64,000 nt of DNA, taken from NCBI RefSeq assembly GCF_029931775.1, contig NC_079321.1:7532501-7596500 (forward strand), in the 5' to 3' direction. Positions 45,570-57,622 of this stretch are shown piece after piece; position 1 is the stretch's first letter, and each line of letters begins with the position of its first letter. The notes beneath the pieces are model-generated. The model was not told where the DNA came from. It was given only the letters and a program-made list of their open reading frames with translations, and did not search any database. Origin of the DNA: Euleptes europaea (taxonomy: Eukaryota; Chordata; Lepidosauria; Squamata; Sphaerodactylidae). The position numbers and the translations under genes are program-made.

Positions 45570-45651
45570 ATTAATCCACATCCGCAATGGTTTGCAGGTA
45601 GATTTTGCCGTTCCACACAGTAAAATCCAGTTGCAGTGTGTGAAAGCGCCC
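45570..45651. mobile_element. MITE-5 relative, right half
   Basis: GGTTTGCAGGTAGATTTTGC and AGTGTGTGAAAGCGCCC match the right arm of the MITE-5 at 32403-32564. Confidence 0.5.
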
Positions 45652-45975
45652 ATATGTCTATGGCCTGCAAATGACTTATAGGAACACACATACTATGTTG
45701 CCCGCATATCCAGGTAACACATACCAGACACTAGAGATGTGTATCTGGCATGTGTTGGCTCAAGAAACTCCACTATCTCCTTGCTTAAGTTATAGAGCAA
45801 CTGATAGACAAGGGACAAAATACGCCCAATATTGCCAGCCACAGGCTTCCCGCCTCTGCTCCCCAAACAGGTTTCCAGCAACGCACTATGCAACAGAAAT
45901 CAATTCTGCCAATTTGAATTTTACTTCCCCATCCTTGCGCCACTGGCCTAAGGCGATAAGACCAAGTCCCTTCAC

Positions 45976-46109
45976 TAGGGTTGCCAACTCTGGGTTGGGA
46001 AATTCCTGGAGATTTGGGGCTGGCGCCTAGGGAGGGGATCTCTGTAGTCTGGGGATCAGTTGGAATTCTGGGCGATCCCCAGGCCCCACCAGGAGGTTGG
46101 CACCTTTAC
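45976..46109 (-). mobile_element. MITE-1 with internal deletion
   Basis: TAGGGTTGCCAACTCTGGG to GGAGGTTGGCACCTTTA; the middle is missing. 46110-46507 holds nothing recognised. Confidence 0.7.
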
Positions 46110-46507
46110 ACCCCCAATAGGAGCCCCAGTGCACGCCCTGCCTCAAGTCATTTTATTTTTAAGAATAAAAAGGAGACTACCCTTTTAAAGGTGGCTTTGT
46201 TTACCTTGTGTGAATATACTCAAGAGCTGCTTTGCTAGGCATTACCACTGCCTAATTGGTCCCAGTGGAACTCTGAGGCACAGAACATGTTTCTCCGAGT
46301 GCCGTCCAAGCAACCAAAGCACACTCCTGCCTAAGACAAGAAAGAAACATTTTATTCGATCATACTGTGCTAGGTCAAGCCGAAGGCACCAGTTTGAAAA
46401 GCCCCTTTTCTGCCTCTTACCACACTCCAGTGTAGCATTACCTCCATGTTAAAACATAAGGGCTCTACAGCAGAAAATGCTTACTGCGATCTCTTCAGCA
46501 TGCTGGC

Positions 46508-46815
46508 AGAAGAAGAGTTGTTTTTTATCTGCCGACTTTCTCTGCCACTTAAGGCAGAATCAAACTGGCTTACAATCACCTTCCCTTCACCTCCCCACAA
46601 CAGACACCCTGCGAGGTAGGTGCGGCTGAAAGAGCTCTAAGAGAGCTGTGACTAGCGCAAGGTCACCCAGCAGGCTTCATGTGGAGGAATGGGGAAACCA
46701 ACCCTGTCCCCCAGATTAGCCTCCGCCACTCATGTGGAGGAGTGGGGAATCAAACCCGGTTCTCCAGATTAGAGTCCACTGCTCCAAACCACGGTTCTTA
46801 ACCACTATACACATG
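46508..46815 (-). mobile_element. SINE-A, full length
   Basis: Tail GAAGAAGAGTTG to head ACCACGGTTCTTAACCACTA. Confidence 0.85.
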
Positions 46816-46874
46816 CTGGCGAGTATAGAAGAAAATACATGCAAAGCAAAGCCAATCTCAGAAAAGGCTTATAT

Positions 46875-47048
46875 CAGGGGTGTCAAACATAAAGCCTAAG
46901 GGCCAGATACCGCCCCTTGTGAGGTCTTATCTGGCCTGCGAGCCAGCCAACTCCCTGCTCTCAATCTGGGCTGGTGTGGCATGACCCGGCCCAACCAAGT
47001 GACATTTGTCATATCTGGCCCTTGTAACAACTGAGTTTGACACCCTTG
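46875..47048. mobile_element. MITE-6, hAT-type, 8-bp target duplication
   Basis: 174 bp with inverted ends CAGGGGTGTCAAACAT and GAGTTTGACACCCTTG, flanked by GCTTATAT / GCTTAGAT (7 of 8). Confidence 0.8.
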
Positions 47049-47284
47049 GCTTAGATAGTATCATATCAGTATTTAATAGCATTATGGCACAAATACAGAT
47101 GAAGCGGAATGAATATGCCTCTAAAACCAGAGTATCTGGACTTTCTAGTTGAATACTGATGTTGGGGGCCTGGTTGGGGCCTCTGATTGGCAGACAGCCC
47201 AGGGTGGAATCCCTTTCGCCCAATAGTTGATCAGCTGCTAGACCCAAAGAATTCTGCCTGCCATTCAGCTGTTCAGCAACTGGG

Positions 47285-47372
47285 GTGTGTGTGAGTTCAG
47301 TGCATTTGCGACTCATGGCAACCCTATGAATCAATGTCCTCCAAAATGTCCTATCTTTAACAGCCTAGGCTA
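47285..47372 (-). mobile_element. BovB-type RTE 3' tail
   Basis: GTGTGTGTGAGTTCAGTGCA and TCCTCCAAAATGTCCTATC. Confidence 0.75.
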
Positions 47373-48130
47373 ACTGCCTGGCTTGTGTGGGAGGGCCTGC
47401 CCACCCCCACCCCCAGGGGGCAGGTGCTCTGACTAGATTGACTTCACTGAGAAAGGAAGCAGCAGCCAAGGAGATTAAAGCTAAACCCTGCGGGCTGGTA
47501 AGAGGATCATAGTAGTAGCATGAAGCCTCTTTCCAACTGAGACCTCTTGGGGTGGGGGTGGGGGCAGGGGAACAGCTTGTGGGGCACAAGGGCTGCCTGG
47601 CGGACAAGGGGGCAATGACTTAATGACAGCGTGGTGACTTAATTCTAGCCATGAACACATATGAAGCTGCCTTACACCGAACCAGACCCTTGGTCCATCA
47701 AAGCCAGTATTGCCTACTCAGACCAGACAGCTAGGGATTCCTACAATCACATTTACTATAGTTTTCACGTTTGGCATTATTTTCTGTGAGCTCTGACCAT
47801 AGTTGTGAACACCTCAATTTGGATAGGTTACCTTCAGATGAATTCTAGGTAGAATAAAAAGAAACAACAACAATAAAATATTATTCCATACATGTGATGA
47901 GTCAGTTCCACACGCAGCTAAATTATAAAGACATTAAATTGCCATAGATCTCCCTGGCATAATTTATGCTTTTTGGCAACTTATATCCACAGGTCTGCAA
48001 TGCACATTTTCTACTGAGTTGGTCACCACGTACAAACAAGTTATAATGCTTCTCACTTAGTGCTCCACCAGCCCAATAGGTGGAACCACCAGCAGCCTGA
48101 AAGGTAGGGTTAGGATAAGGCTAGAAGAGA
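47373..48130. mobile_element. SINE-B fragment within unassigned sequence
   Basis: 47651-47735 is a reverse SINE-B tail (GAAGCTGCCTTACACCGAAC); the rest has no recognised content. Confidence 0.5.
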
Positions 48131-48423
48131 TAGCCAGCCTGGTGTAGTGGTTAAGAGCAGTAGTTTGGAGCAGTGGAGTCTGATCTGGAGAACCAGGTTT
48201 GATTCCCACCTCCACATGAGCGGTGGAGGCTAATCTGGTGAACAGGGTTGGTTTCCCCATTCCTCCACATGAAGCCAGCTGGGTGACCTTGGGCTAGTCA
48301 CACTCTCTCAGCTCCTTACCTCACAGGGTGTCTGTTGTGGGGAGGGGAAGGTGATTGTAAGCTGGTTTGAGTCTCCCTTAAGTGGTAGAGAAAGTTGGCA
48401 TATAAAAAACCCAACTCTTCTTC
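48131..48423 (+). mobile_element. SINE-A, full length
   Basis: AGCCAGCCTGGTGTAGTGGT head to CATATAAAAAACCCAACTC tail. Confidence 0.85.
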
Positions 48424-48496
48424 AATTTTCTCATGACCACCCATGGAGCAAAATAGCCATATTCTCACTTATCGAAGAAGGCATCAGAAAAGAGCA

Positions 48497-48670
48497 AGAG
48501 TCCAGTAGCACCTTAAAGACCAACAAAAATTTCTGGCAAGGTATGGGCTTTCATGAGTCACAGCTCACTTCTTTGGTATCCGAAGAAGTGAGCTGTAACT
48601 CATGAAAGCTCATACCCTGCCAGAGGTTTTGTTACTCTTTAAAGTGCTACTGGACCCTTGCTCTTTTCTA
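48497..48670. mobile_element. Palindromic element, GAGTCCAGTAGC family
   Basis: Left arm AAAAGAGCAAGAGTCCAGTA ... and right arm TACTGGACCCTTGCTCTTTT are inverted repeats of ~80 bp meeting near 48582 (GAAGAAGTGAGCTGTAAC). It is a non-autonomous DNA transposon type; the family is not named. Confidence 0.75.
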
Positions 48671-48711
48671 CTGTTACAAAGACGGCCACCTGTCGTGATC
48701 TATCTCCATCA

Positions 48712-48952
48712 AAGCAGCAGAGTTGGCTTTTATATGCCAGCTTTCTCTGGCACGTAAAGGAGAACCAAACCGGCTTACAATCACTTTCCTCTCCCCTCCC
48801 CACAGCAGTCACCCTGAGAGGTAGGTGGGGCTGAGAGAGCTCTAAGAGAGCTGTGACTAGCCCAAGGTCACCCAGCTGGCTTCATGTGGAGGAGTGGGGA
48901 AACCAACTCGGTTCTCCACCGCTCTTAACCATTACACCACCCTGGCTCTCTC
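48712..48952 (-). mobile_element. SINE-A with internal deletion
   Basis: GCAGCAGAGTTGGCTTTTAT to ACACCACCCTGGCTCTC; part of the region between B box and body is missing. Confidence 0.8.
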
Positions 48953-49145
48953 AAAGAAGGCATGACAAACTTACAGAAGAAAATTCTGCACCAAAAACTA
49001 CAAATATATTGAAACGTGCTTATTTTGAATAAATGTTCTTAATCTACCTTTCAGCCCCCAAGGACTGTTATGATGGCAGTGAAAGACACCAGTTTACCTC
49101 TATATCTGGTTAGGGGGGAATGATTTGAGGCCTGTGAGACAAGAG

Positions 49146-49472
49146 CAGGGGTCCCCAACATGATGCCCATGGGTGCCATGGCGCCTGGCCTGACCTTTCC
49201 TAGCGCTCAACCAAGTGTTTTTTACAAACTGGGCCAGGCCAGATAAGGCTTTTGACTAGCAAGGATTCTGACTGGCTGTGCAAATTAAAAGATATCCTGT
49301 TAAACAGAGCTTATGCCTGAAATGTTGAAGAATTATTAAAGCTAGGCATAGCCTCGCCCCAACATTCTGTGGTTGGTTCTGCCTCCTGAGACTGCCGTTT
49401 TGTTGTTGAGCCTTCCACCCCATGTCAGAATTCCAAAGATGCAAGCAGGGTCAAAAAGTCAGGGGTCCCCTG
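49146..49472. mobile_element. MITE-3 copy, degraded
   Basis: Ends CAGGGGTCCCCAACATG and GTCAGGGGTCCCCTG; the interior keeps GGTGCCATGGCGCCTGG. No clear target duplication. Confidence 0.6.
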
Positions 49473-49502
49473 AATTGGAGGACAAATCATGCACGTTGGA
49501 GA

Positions 49503-50105
49503 ACATAGTAAGAAAGGCCCTGCTGGATCAGACCAAGGCCCATCAAGTCCCGCAGTCTGTTCACAATGGCCAACCAGGTGCCTCTAGGAAGCCCACAAAC
49601 AAGACAACTGCAGCAGCATTGTCCTGTGTTCCACAGCACCTCATATAACAGGCATATTCCCCTGATTCTGGAGATATGAGGTAAGCACCATGACTAGTAT
49701 AAATATTGACTAGTAGCTACCGGTATGAATAGCCCTCTCCTCCGTGAACATGTCCACTCCCCTCTTAAAGCCTTCCAAGTTGGCAGCCATCATCACATCC
49801 TGGGGCAGGGAGTTCAACGATTTAACAACCCGTTGTGTGAAGAAATACTTCCTTTTATCTGTTTTGAATTTCTCACCCTCCAGCTTCAGCAGACGACCCC
49901 ATGTTCTAGAATTATGAGAGAGGGAGAAAAGCTTCTCCCTGTCCACTCTCTCCATACCATGCATAATTTTATAGACCTCTATCATGTCTCCCCTTAAATG
50001 CCTTCTTTCCATGCTAAACAGCCCTAAGCGTTTTAACCGTTCCTCATAGGGCTCTAGTCCCTTGATCATTTGGGTTGCTTTTTTCTGCACCTTCTCAAGA
50101 AGTTA
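49503..50105 (-). mobile_element. CR1-type LINE 3' region, long
   Basis: 3' terminus first (GAACATAGTAAGAAAGGCCC), then UTR, then the protein part whose minus-strand frame reads MIKGLEPYEERLKRLGLFSM and SLPQDVMMAANLEGFKRGVD. Confidence 0.85.
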
Positions 50106-50979
50106 CACTACACAAACACTGCTGCATTTAGAGACATACTTCACTGTTCACTCTCTTGGACAGTGAGGGAGCTTGAAGATACAGAGTGGCTCCCACTTTA
50201 GAAGAATGACAACCTTGTGTGCAAAAGGAACAGACATGTGTTTGAATGTTTACAAGCTTCTCTGCAATGATGAGGGGGATTCATGTCAAATTAAATGCCA
50301 CATATGTGCAGAAACATGGAAGACTACACACCATTTCCTAGCTTGTGAGTCTTATTAAATTCCAATCTCAGCTAATTAATGAACACTCCAATATTTTTCA
50401 AGGAACAATTTTATTGTTTTGGAAAACCAGATGAATAAGTTTACCTGTAAAGACAAACCAACAGCTATATGGGCCATCTGTGGGGGGAAAGACCATGAAA
50501 ACGACAAGAGATTTGAAATTAAGCTTCATTCAATAACAATTTGTGTTGGTTGTTTGCTATTTAAATTGCACAATAACGCTTTGTCTACCCTCGTAAATAA
50601 GAAACTCCCTTCCTGCCCCCGTATTCTCCTATGTCAGTTTATTTAAACTCCACGGCTGCAAATGGGGAGTGTACCATTTTAATTTGTGTTAACACCTAGT
50701 CATTTTAATCACTATAGAAACAGTGCTAACAAAACAACATATTCCTGCTATTGCAGACACAGAATGTAACGAATAAAAAAAGATGTAGAAAAATCAAAGT
50801 GCTAGAATATTACAGAAACTTTCTAACCAGATCTAGCAGCAATACACTGAACTTGGAATTGAAAATTTTTATTTCACTTATAAAAATAGAGTTGAAACAA
50901 AATGATTTTTTTAAATCTCTTCATATGATTTAGACACCTCAGGTAATATGGAGCTTTGGGATGCAATAAGCATTCTAGC

Positions 50980-51029
<50 letters not shown>

Positions 51030-51772
51030 TGGGTACAGGAAAAGAAATAAGACAAAAGAGAGAAAGTTAACAGATATGCACAGAATTATGCGGAAAAGTA
51101 CATTTCCCTCGCTGACGTGAGAATGCAACCGTATAAGTGGGATGGAATGATTTTGAAATTTAACCCATTTTCCTTCAAACATCCTTTTGGACGCAACAAT
51201 GAGAACAACAGTACAGGTAGCTCCGTGTTCTGTGGACCACAAAATGTTCTACGAGTGCAGAGGGGTGCCATTGCTCTAACCCTTTAGACAGTTAAGAGAA
51301 AAGCATCATGTGTGCTTTTAAAAAGTGTTTGTGGCTGCCCGCGTCACCTGTACAAACAAAGCAACCTCACAAAGTGCCTCTTTAGCAACCTACTACCAGA
51401 AGGGCATCTCACCAAGCCGCTAAAGCATCCCCTGTAAAAGGGTTCCGGGGGAGCGCTGCTACACCCAATGCAAGAAGAGGGGGGCTCGCGAGCGTAAAAC
51501 GTTATCCAATGCTGCGATCTGATCACACCCTGCTCACACAGCGACACAATGACAGGAACCGCACTGGTAAGCTGACAGACAAAAGCGACGTCCAATTGAA
51601 TAAGCTGTGTTGCTCATGCAGCAGATCAGACTAGGCCGTAAGAGCGTTTTAGTAAATATAAGCTCCAACATACTCCTACACAGATTGCTACAGAACAAAC
51701 CGCTACACAACTCTGGGATGTGCACAAAACATTACTTAAATTACATTTTTTCCATATTCAAAAACAATTAAC
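50106..51772. other. Unique-looking sequence downstream of B3GNT2, with a (GA)n run
   Basis: A (GA)n microsatellite occupies 50982-51027. The remainder shows no repeat or domain. 51400-51720 is less AT-rich than its surroundings. Confidence 0.4.
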
Positions 51773-51778
51773 TTTATT
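51773..51778 (-). promoter_or_regulatory. Likely B3GNT2 poly(A) signal AATAAA
   Basis: AATAAA on the minus strand about 1.09 kb past the stop codon, a plausible 3' UTR length for this gene. Other AT-rich candidates nearby cannot be excluded. Confidence 0.4.
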
Positions 51779-52864
51779 TAATATCTAACATTTCAACACA
51801 TTTAAAATAGTATTTCTACTTAAATATGACTTGACAACGCTATACAAATAAATCGTTACACAAAATATATTTAAGAAAGTGTTTTGGTCTTCAATTTGAA
51901 CAATAAATACAGGCACTTCTACATAACAAAAGCAGTCACTGTTCTGAGCAATTGTCTGATATGACACACGTGAAGATATGGCAGATTAGGGGCTCTGGCC
52001 CTGTGAGATACCCCTTGCAATTCCAGGCTTCAAACACTTGGGAGCTCAAAAATAAAATAAAAATCAATTTGACTGGTTTTTAAGTCTAGCCTGCACACAA
52101 GCCATCCAATCTTTCTGAATCAGCAAGGCGTTTCGTATGAATTTACTGAACCTGATGAAAAGTGCCCAAATAACTTCAATCAACAGAGAAGACAAAAACT
52201 GAGTGTCAAGCATGCGAAGTAGTTTTGACGCCAGTGAAAGTGTTTGTCCATTAGCCAATTCCGTTTGAAAAACAAGAACAAAACCCTGCCCTCTCAACTT
52301 ACACACCAAGTTTTATGTTGTGTAGTTTCTCTGAAAAAAGTACATGGGGTCACTTGAACTTTTACCTGTGTTGTCACAAATATAGTCCCATCACTTTTAA
52401 TTGAATACTGTTCAGGCGTGGGATAAAAAATGGTGTGGGGGGAGGGAAAAGAAAACTCACAAAATGTTTTAGTAGTTTGGGCATTATCAATCATGTTGAA
52501 GTTACTTCCTGAACTTACAACAAAGACATTTAATTACAGAGAAACAACCGTATGGCTTCTATCACTAGGAGTCCCATACTTCCAATATTGCAGGGCAGGG
52601 CCAAACAATAACAAGCTTCAAATAACTATAATTATTGTTTTATTAGATAAAGTATAGGAATTTGACAGTAGGAAGGTTAAGGATTGTAATCTTCATGCCA
52701 TATCCTCAAAATGTGATGGACTCTCACTTTTATATAAGTACTAAACAATTCATAGCTAATTTTGATTTGCAAAACAGGCCCTCCAGATGAAGACAGTGTT
52801 ATTTACTTGTTTAAACCCAATTTGGAAAGAGCTTTTGGACAGAACACACTCCCATACATTAGGC

Positions 52865-54058
52865 TCAACAATTTAAATTTGGATCCTGCAAACGTGTCCA
52901 AATTTTAATCATTTCTTGAGGTTTCCGGCTGTGAACTAGCATCAGATTTGTGTAGGAACAAATGTTATCCCTCTGTTTCTCTTCAATGTCAAATGTCCTG
53001 AAGCCTTTGTGTTTTTCTGGAGCGAGCCCAAGCTTCTGAAGACACATTCCAGTATATACATCATCTATAGGATAGAGAAGGACCTGGTCAGATGCATTGG
53101 CTAACCTTAGACCCAGATCACCAGAATAGAGAAACCCACCGCCTCCTGCATATGGAGGATAAGAGCCTTCATAAATACTTTCTGGAATATAGTATTTCAG
53201 TTTCTTTTCACGATGAGGTCCAGCATCTTTAATCACATCACCTATAAATAAGTCTTTGGCTTTATCCTTGGTCAAACTTTTCAAGTAATCCAGGATCTGA
53301 TGGGTATTCACAAAAACGTCATCATCTCCCTTAAAAATAAACTGGGCACCTGGGCAGGTATTACTGACCCATTTCAGGAACAGGACTTCTTTCAGAGTCA
53401 AGTTGAAGAAAGTATCTCTGTAGTTCCACAGAAGAATGTCTTGGTGGGTTTCACTCTCAAATCTGAGCATACCTGAGAGGTCCGGATAATTATCCTCTGG
53501 AGGGGTCTCGCCCAATAGAAAGACTCTCACAACAGTTACGTCTCCAAACTTAATTTCTTTCCCCCAAGATTCACGAATTGCCTGTCTTCTATCAAAATGT
53601 GGCATGAGCGATTTGATCGCTAGAAGCAGAAAAGGTTTGTGTTTGCACTTGTGTGGTTGATCCATTAATAACGAATAATTTCTACATCTCAGATAATATA
53701 AAAAGTCTTTAAACCTATCAGGCAAATCTGGAAAGCCACTAACATCTGAAGCAACAAATGGATCAGGATCACAGGTGTTCAAGAAGCTACCATTAGATGA
53801 CAAGTTCTCTTCTGGAGTCATATTGGAAAGCAATGCCAAAATGGGATTGTAGACGCGATCCAACTTCTGCTGCTGTTTATTCCAATATGCCTTGGGAGGA
53901 GTATATTTCCTCCAGAACTTCTTGAGAGGTACTACAACACGTCCTTTTGAATTCTTCTCTTGGCCCGTGCTCTTTGAGACTTCCACGATAACATATATAA
54001 AAAAGTTTACCATCATTAGAATTCCCAGCAACTTTAATCTTCTGCGTCCAACACTCAT
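52865..54058 (-). CDS. B3GNT2: N-acetyllactosaminide beta-1,3-N-acetylglucosaminyltransferase 2
   Basis: Adds GlcNAc in beta-1,3 linkage to galactose, with B4GALT enzymes building poly-N-acetyllactosamine on glycans in the Golgi. The 397 residues equal the mammalian length. It is a type II membrane protein: short basic N-terminus (MSVGRRR), membrane anchor at about 8-28, stem to about 140, then the GT31 domain. Visible motifs: RRQAIRESWG (158-166), the metal-binding DDD at 245-247 in FKGDDDVFVN, PPYAGGGGFLYSG (301-313), IDDVYTG (331-337) with the likely catalytic Asp333, and the C-terminal Cys. N-glycosylation sites include NMT (79), NLS (85), NGS (89), NYS (127) and NLT (219). The whole CDS is in one exon, as known for this gene. 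The exon starts at 54067: acceptor TTTGTTTTTCAG is 9 bases before the ATG, so the 5' UTR is spliced. In mammals its neighbours are COMMD1 and TMEM17; neither is visible here. Confidence 0.98.
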   Translation of the reverse strand: MSVGRRRLKLLGILMMVNFFIYVIVEVSKSTGQEKNSKGRVVVPLKKFWRKYTPPKAYWNKQQQKLDRVYNPILALLSNMTPEENLSSNGSFLNTCDPDPFVASDVSGFPDLPDRFKDFLYYLRCRNYSLLMDQPHKCKHKPFLLLAIKSLMPHFDRRQAIRESWGKEIKFGDVTVVRVFLLGETPPEDNYPDLSGMLRFESETHQDILLWNYRDTFFNLTLKEVLFLKWVSNTCPGAQFIFKGDDDVFVNTHQILDYLKSLTKDKAKDLFIGDVIKDAGPHREKKLKYYIPESIYEGSYPPYAGGGGFLYSGDLGLRLANASDQVLLYPIDDVYTGMCLQKLGLAPEKHKGFRTFDIEEKQRDNICSYTNLMLVHSRKPQEMIKIWTRLQDPNLNC

Positions 54059-54067
54059 GTCTCATAT

Positions 54068-55252
54068 CTGAAAAACAAAGTAAATTAATATCAAAAAAAT
54101 TGCAATGGACAAGTAGAGATTTAAAACTTCCAGAAATTTTTTAAGCCATGGGGAGGGGGGGGGGAAGCATTTCCTCCAGAAAAAACGGAAATTTTGGGAA
54201 AAACTGAAATATATGTAATACTTACTGTCCTATGAAAAATAAACTAATCTTACTACTTTAACAACATAAAATGCCTCATTTATAATTCACTTAGCATATC
54301 AAATTGCAATATTTGACATATGTATGGAATTTGAAAGCCTTAGTTTTTGTACAAGCAAAAATACATATATACCCAATACTTGAGAGAAAACTACAAGCTG
54401 ATGCACCCTATACTATCTTAGCATATGTACCTTAATTGTTGCTATCTGGTTCTCAATGAAACTTTCAGTTTTCCTCAGAGGCTTTGGTGCAGTTTCTGCC
54501 CCAACTCCTTCTGATCGTTTCCCTCCCTCCTGCAAGGTAGGGCAGAAAGCTACTTTTTACCCAGTCTGTGCGTAAATGTGTCACAGTGGTTTGAGGGAGA
54601 GGTGGGAAGGTCAACTATGTCAGGTCAAAAGGACAACCGAAGGCATGCAACTGTTGAGAAGCAATGAAAGCCCTGCATGTTCCTCATGAAGATTTGGTAT
54701 CCTTCTAGGTGCAGAAATGTATCTTGGATTTAAGAGCTGTATATGTCTACAGCATGCCCACCATGTCTTTAAAAGCATTTCACTCATTCAGAAAGAGAAA
54801 ATATTACATGAGAGTTTCCCCCCCAGCACTTCTCATTATTTCCAAATTTTTCAATGGAAAAACTGAATGAAGGCCATGGAAAAACAAACAAAACCATGTT
54901 TTCCCCCAAATGTTCTCTTTTTTCTGGGCTTTCACATCTCAATGGCCCAGCAAGTAACTCAAGATCTTATCTTGCATAAGCTGTCTGCAGCAACTGTTCT
55001 GAATAAAGGTTTTCAGTGCAATACAACGTCTAAAATACTAGGTTCTCAGATTCACAACTACAGGGATGATTATGTTTGAATGTGGGCCACCATTTCCTTT
55101 TATGAGTGCAACAAAACTAGCGTTTTATCTGATAAGGCATACCACATTCCCCAAATTTCTGAAAACAACTATGGACAACATAGTCAATTGAAACCGTTAG
55201 ACAAAAAAGGGGATACAAGGACTGAGAAAGATTAGTCTTACCAAATATATTT
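54068..55252. other. B3GNT2 upstream intron, unique part
   Basis: Follows directly from the intron acceptor at 54068. There is a G run near 54150 and otherwise no recognised repeat. Confidence 0.5.
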
Positions 55253-55665
55253 TCATAGAATCATAGAGCTGGAAGGGACCACCAGGGTCCTTTAGTCCAA
55301 CACCCTGCACAATGCAGGAAATGCACAACCACCTCTCCCCTACACCCCCAGTGACCCCTACATGCCCAGAAGATGGCCAAGATGCCCTACCTTTCGTGAA
55401 CTGCTTAAGGTCATGGAATCAGCATTGCTGACAGATGGCCATCTAACCTCTTCTTAAAAACCTCCAGGGAAGGAGAACCCACCACCTCCCCAGGAAGCCT
55501 GTTCCACTGAGCAACTGCTCGAACTGTTAAAATGTTCTTCCTAATGTCTAGACAGAAACTCTTTTGATTTAATTTCAACCCGTTGGTTCTGGTCTGACCT
55601 TCTGGGGCAACAGAAAACAACTCGGCACCATGCTCTCTATGACAGCCCTTGAAATTTTTCATACA
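55253..55665 (-). mobile_element. CR1-type LINE 3' end
   Basis: Complete terminus TCATAGAATCATAGAGCTGG, then GATGGCCATCTAACCTCTTC and TTTGATTTAATTTCAACCCG. Confidence 0.9.
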
Positions 55666-55863
55666 AACCTACATGTAATTTTCATTCCAATGCACTGAAT
55701 ATTACATCTGGTAAAAACTTCCAAGACAAACAGGCTGCTTCCTATGAACCATGAACAGAATGGGTCTCTCCTACTTTTCCACGCTGCTCCCCAAAAAGGT
55801 GGTCCTCCAGGACAGAGGATTCTCAGAAACAGAGTGGGACACTGCATTGGTGACTTCATCACG

Positions 55864-56157
55864 CTGAGAGCCAGTATGGTGTAGTGGTTAGGAGCGGTGG
55901 ACTCTGATCTGGAGAACCGGGTTCAATTCCCCACTCCTCCACATGAGCTGCGGAGACTGATCTGGTGAACTGGATTTGTTTCCCCACTCCTACACATGAA
56001 GCCAGCTGGGTGACCTTGGACTAGTCACATTCTCTCAACCCCACCTACCTCCCAGAGTGTCTGTTGTGGGGAAGGGAAGATGATTGTGAGCCAGTTTGAT
56101 TCTTCCTTAAATGGTAGAGAAAGTTGGCATATAAAAACAAATACTTTTTCTTCTTCA
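55864..56157 (+). mobile_element. SINE-A, full length
   Basis: CTGAGAGCCAGTATGGTGTA head to TTTTTCTTCTTC tail. Confidence 0.85.
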
Positions 56158-56880
56158 GCTTGAGGGGAAACAGGCAGAAATAATCCCTGCCCACCTTGCA
56201 TGAGCACTAAAGGAACGCACCTCCAGTTGCCCTGTCCATTCAAAGGCTGGCCCAGGTGGAGAAAAAGAGGCCCATATAGGAATGAGGCATAGGCTTACAA
56301 TGACCGGCCATTATGGTGTAGTCAAAAAGATAACAATTTCTGGAAATTTTTAGAGCCATAGAAAAAGCATTTGCCCTCTCAGAAAAACAACAACAGAAAT
56401 ATTGGGAGAAACTGAAACGTAGGCAATCCTATCAAGCCCAAACTTATTTTACTGTTGTAACAAGATACAACTCAAGACTTATAACTTAGCATTTGAAATA
56501 TTTTTGGGTGTATGTACTGAACGTAAAAGTATAAATGCCTAATTTTCTATAATTTAAGCAAAAATGCAAATAGCTGGTACCTGAGAGACAACTGCAAACT
56601 GCTAAACCTAAATTTTGTCAACAGAGATTACAAAAATAAAAAGTTGAAATCAGGAAACAAGTTTCGTAGTAAATAAAAGAAAGTGTATTATTTGGTCTGA
56701 AGCAGTTTAATACTGTCGCAATAGGACTGCCAGCATTTTTTAAATATCAAGCTAAATTTTCTAACAATGCAAACGCTGAACTCTTTAATAACACATCAAA
56801 GCATATTAATGGTTGCCAAAATCAACATTTAAGCAACAAAGATATCTTGAGAAGACAATGCATAACTTGCATATCTCTAG
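56158..56880. other. Unassigned AT-rich sequence
   Basis: 56330-56640 resembles 54110-54460 (AATTTTTTAAGCC / AATTTTTAGAGCC, then GGAAATATTGGGA-type blocks), suggesting an old local duplication or a shared diverged repeat. Confidence 0.4.
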
Positions 56881-56881
56881 A

Positions 56882-57135
56882 CAGGGATAGGCAACCTACG
56901 GCACGTGAGCTGAATGGCAGCACACTAGACCATTTTATTTGGCACAGCAGCTCCGAACTGGAGCACACTTTTTAACTGGAGCAGTGAAGTCAACCAGAAC
57001 TCCATTTGGCCCCATTCCAAATAAATGCCAGCAGAGACATCCCAGTGGTTGGCGCTGAATGTTGCAGCCGCAAAGCACTACAGATCACTACACTGAAAAG
57101 GCAAATTGGGCACAGAATGTTGCCAGCTGCATACA
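56882..57135. mobile_element. Possible hAT-type element remnant
   Basis: Opens CAGGGATAGGCAACCTACGG, a typical hAT-family start; the right end is not clear. Confidence 0.35.
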
Positions 57136-57166
57136 AAGTGCCACGGCCTGTCTAAGAAGTAGTTTC

Positions 57167-57239
57167 CAACTCTGGCTTGAGGATCTCCTGAAGATTTGGG
57201 GGCGGTACCTGAGGAAGGTGGCGTTTGGGGAGGGAGCTT
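57167..57239 (-). mobile_element. MITE-1 fragment
   Basis: GAAGATTTGGGGGCGGTACC to TTTGGGGAGGGA. Confidence 0.6.
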
Positions 57240-57411
57240 ATCAGGGACTTGATATCACCTCCGGTTCAAAGGTGACTCCCCCCCTTCCTGTGAGGTCACT
57301 TCCAAAATTAATTTAATTTCCTGCCTCATAATTACTCAACCTAAGAAATCCTCTCAAATAAGTCTTCAGGTTCTTCAGTGTTCATGAAAAAAATCCAACC
57401 TGAAGACTCTT

Positions 57412-57622
57412 AACACACATGAAGCTGCCTTATATGGAACCAGACCTTCGGTCCATCAAAGTCTACTGTCTACTCAGACCAGCAGCGGCTCTCCAGGGTC
57501 TCAGGCAGAGGTTTTTCACATCACCTACTTGCCTAGTCCCTTGACCTGGAGATGCAGGGGATTGAACCTGGGACCTTCTGCATGCCAGGCAGATGCTCTA
57601 CCACTGAGCCACAGCCCAGCCC
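57412..57622 (-). mobile_element. SINE-B, full length
   Basis: ATGAAGCTGCCTTATATGGA tail, GGGATTGAACCTGGGACCTT B box, CTCTACCACTGAGCCACAGC head. Confidence 0.85.

Noticed and set aside
48497-48670. CRISPR-like or satellite palindrome
   Set aside because: It is a single dispersed palindromic transposon with a second fragment at 4275; no spacer-repeat pattern.
50874-51242. 122-codon frame with a Ser-Leu run
   Set aside because: The run is a translated (GA)n microsatellite.
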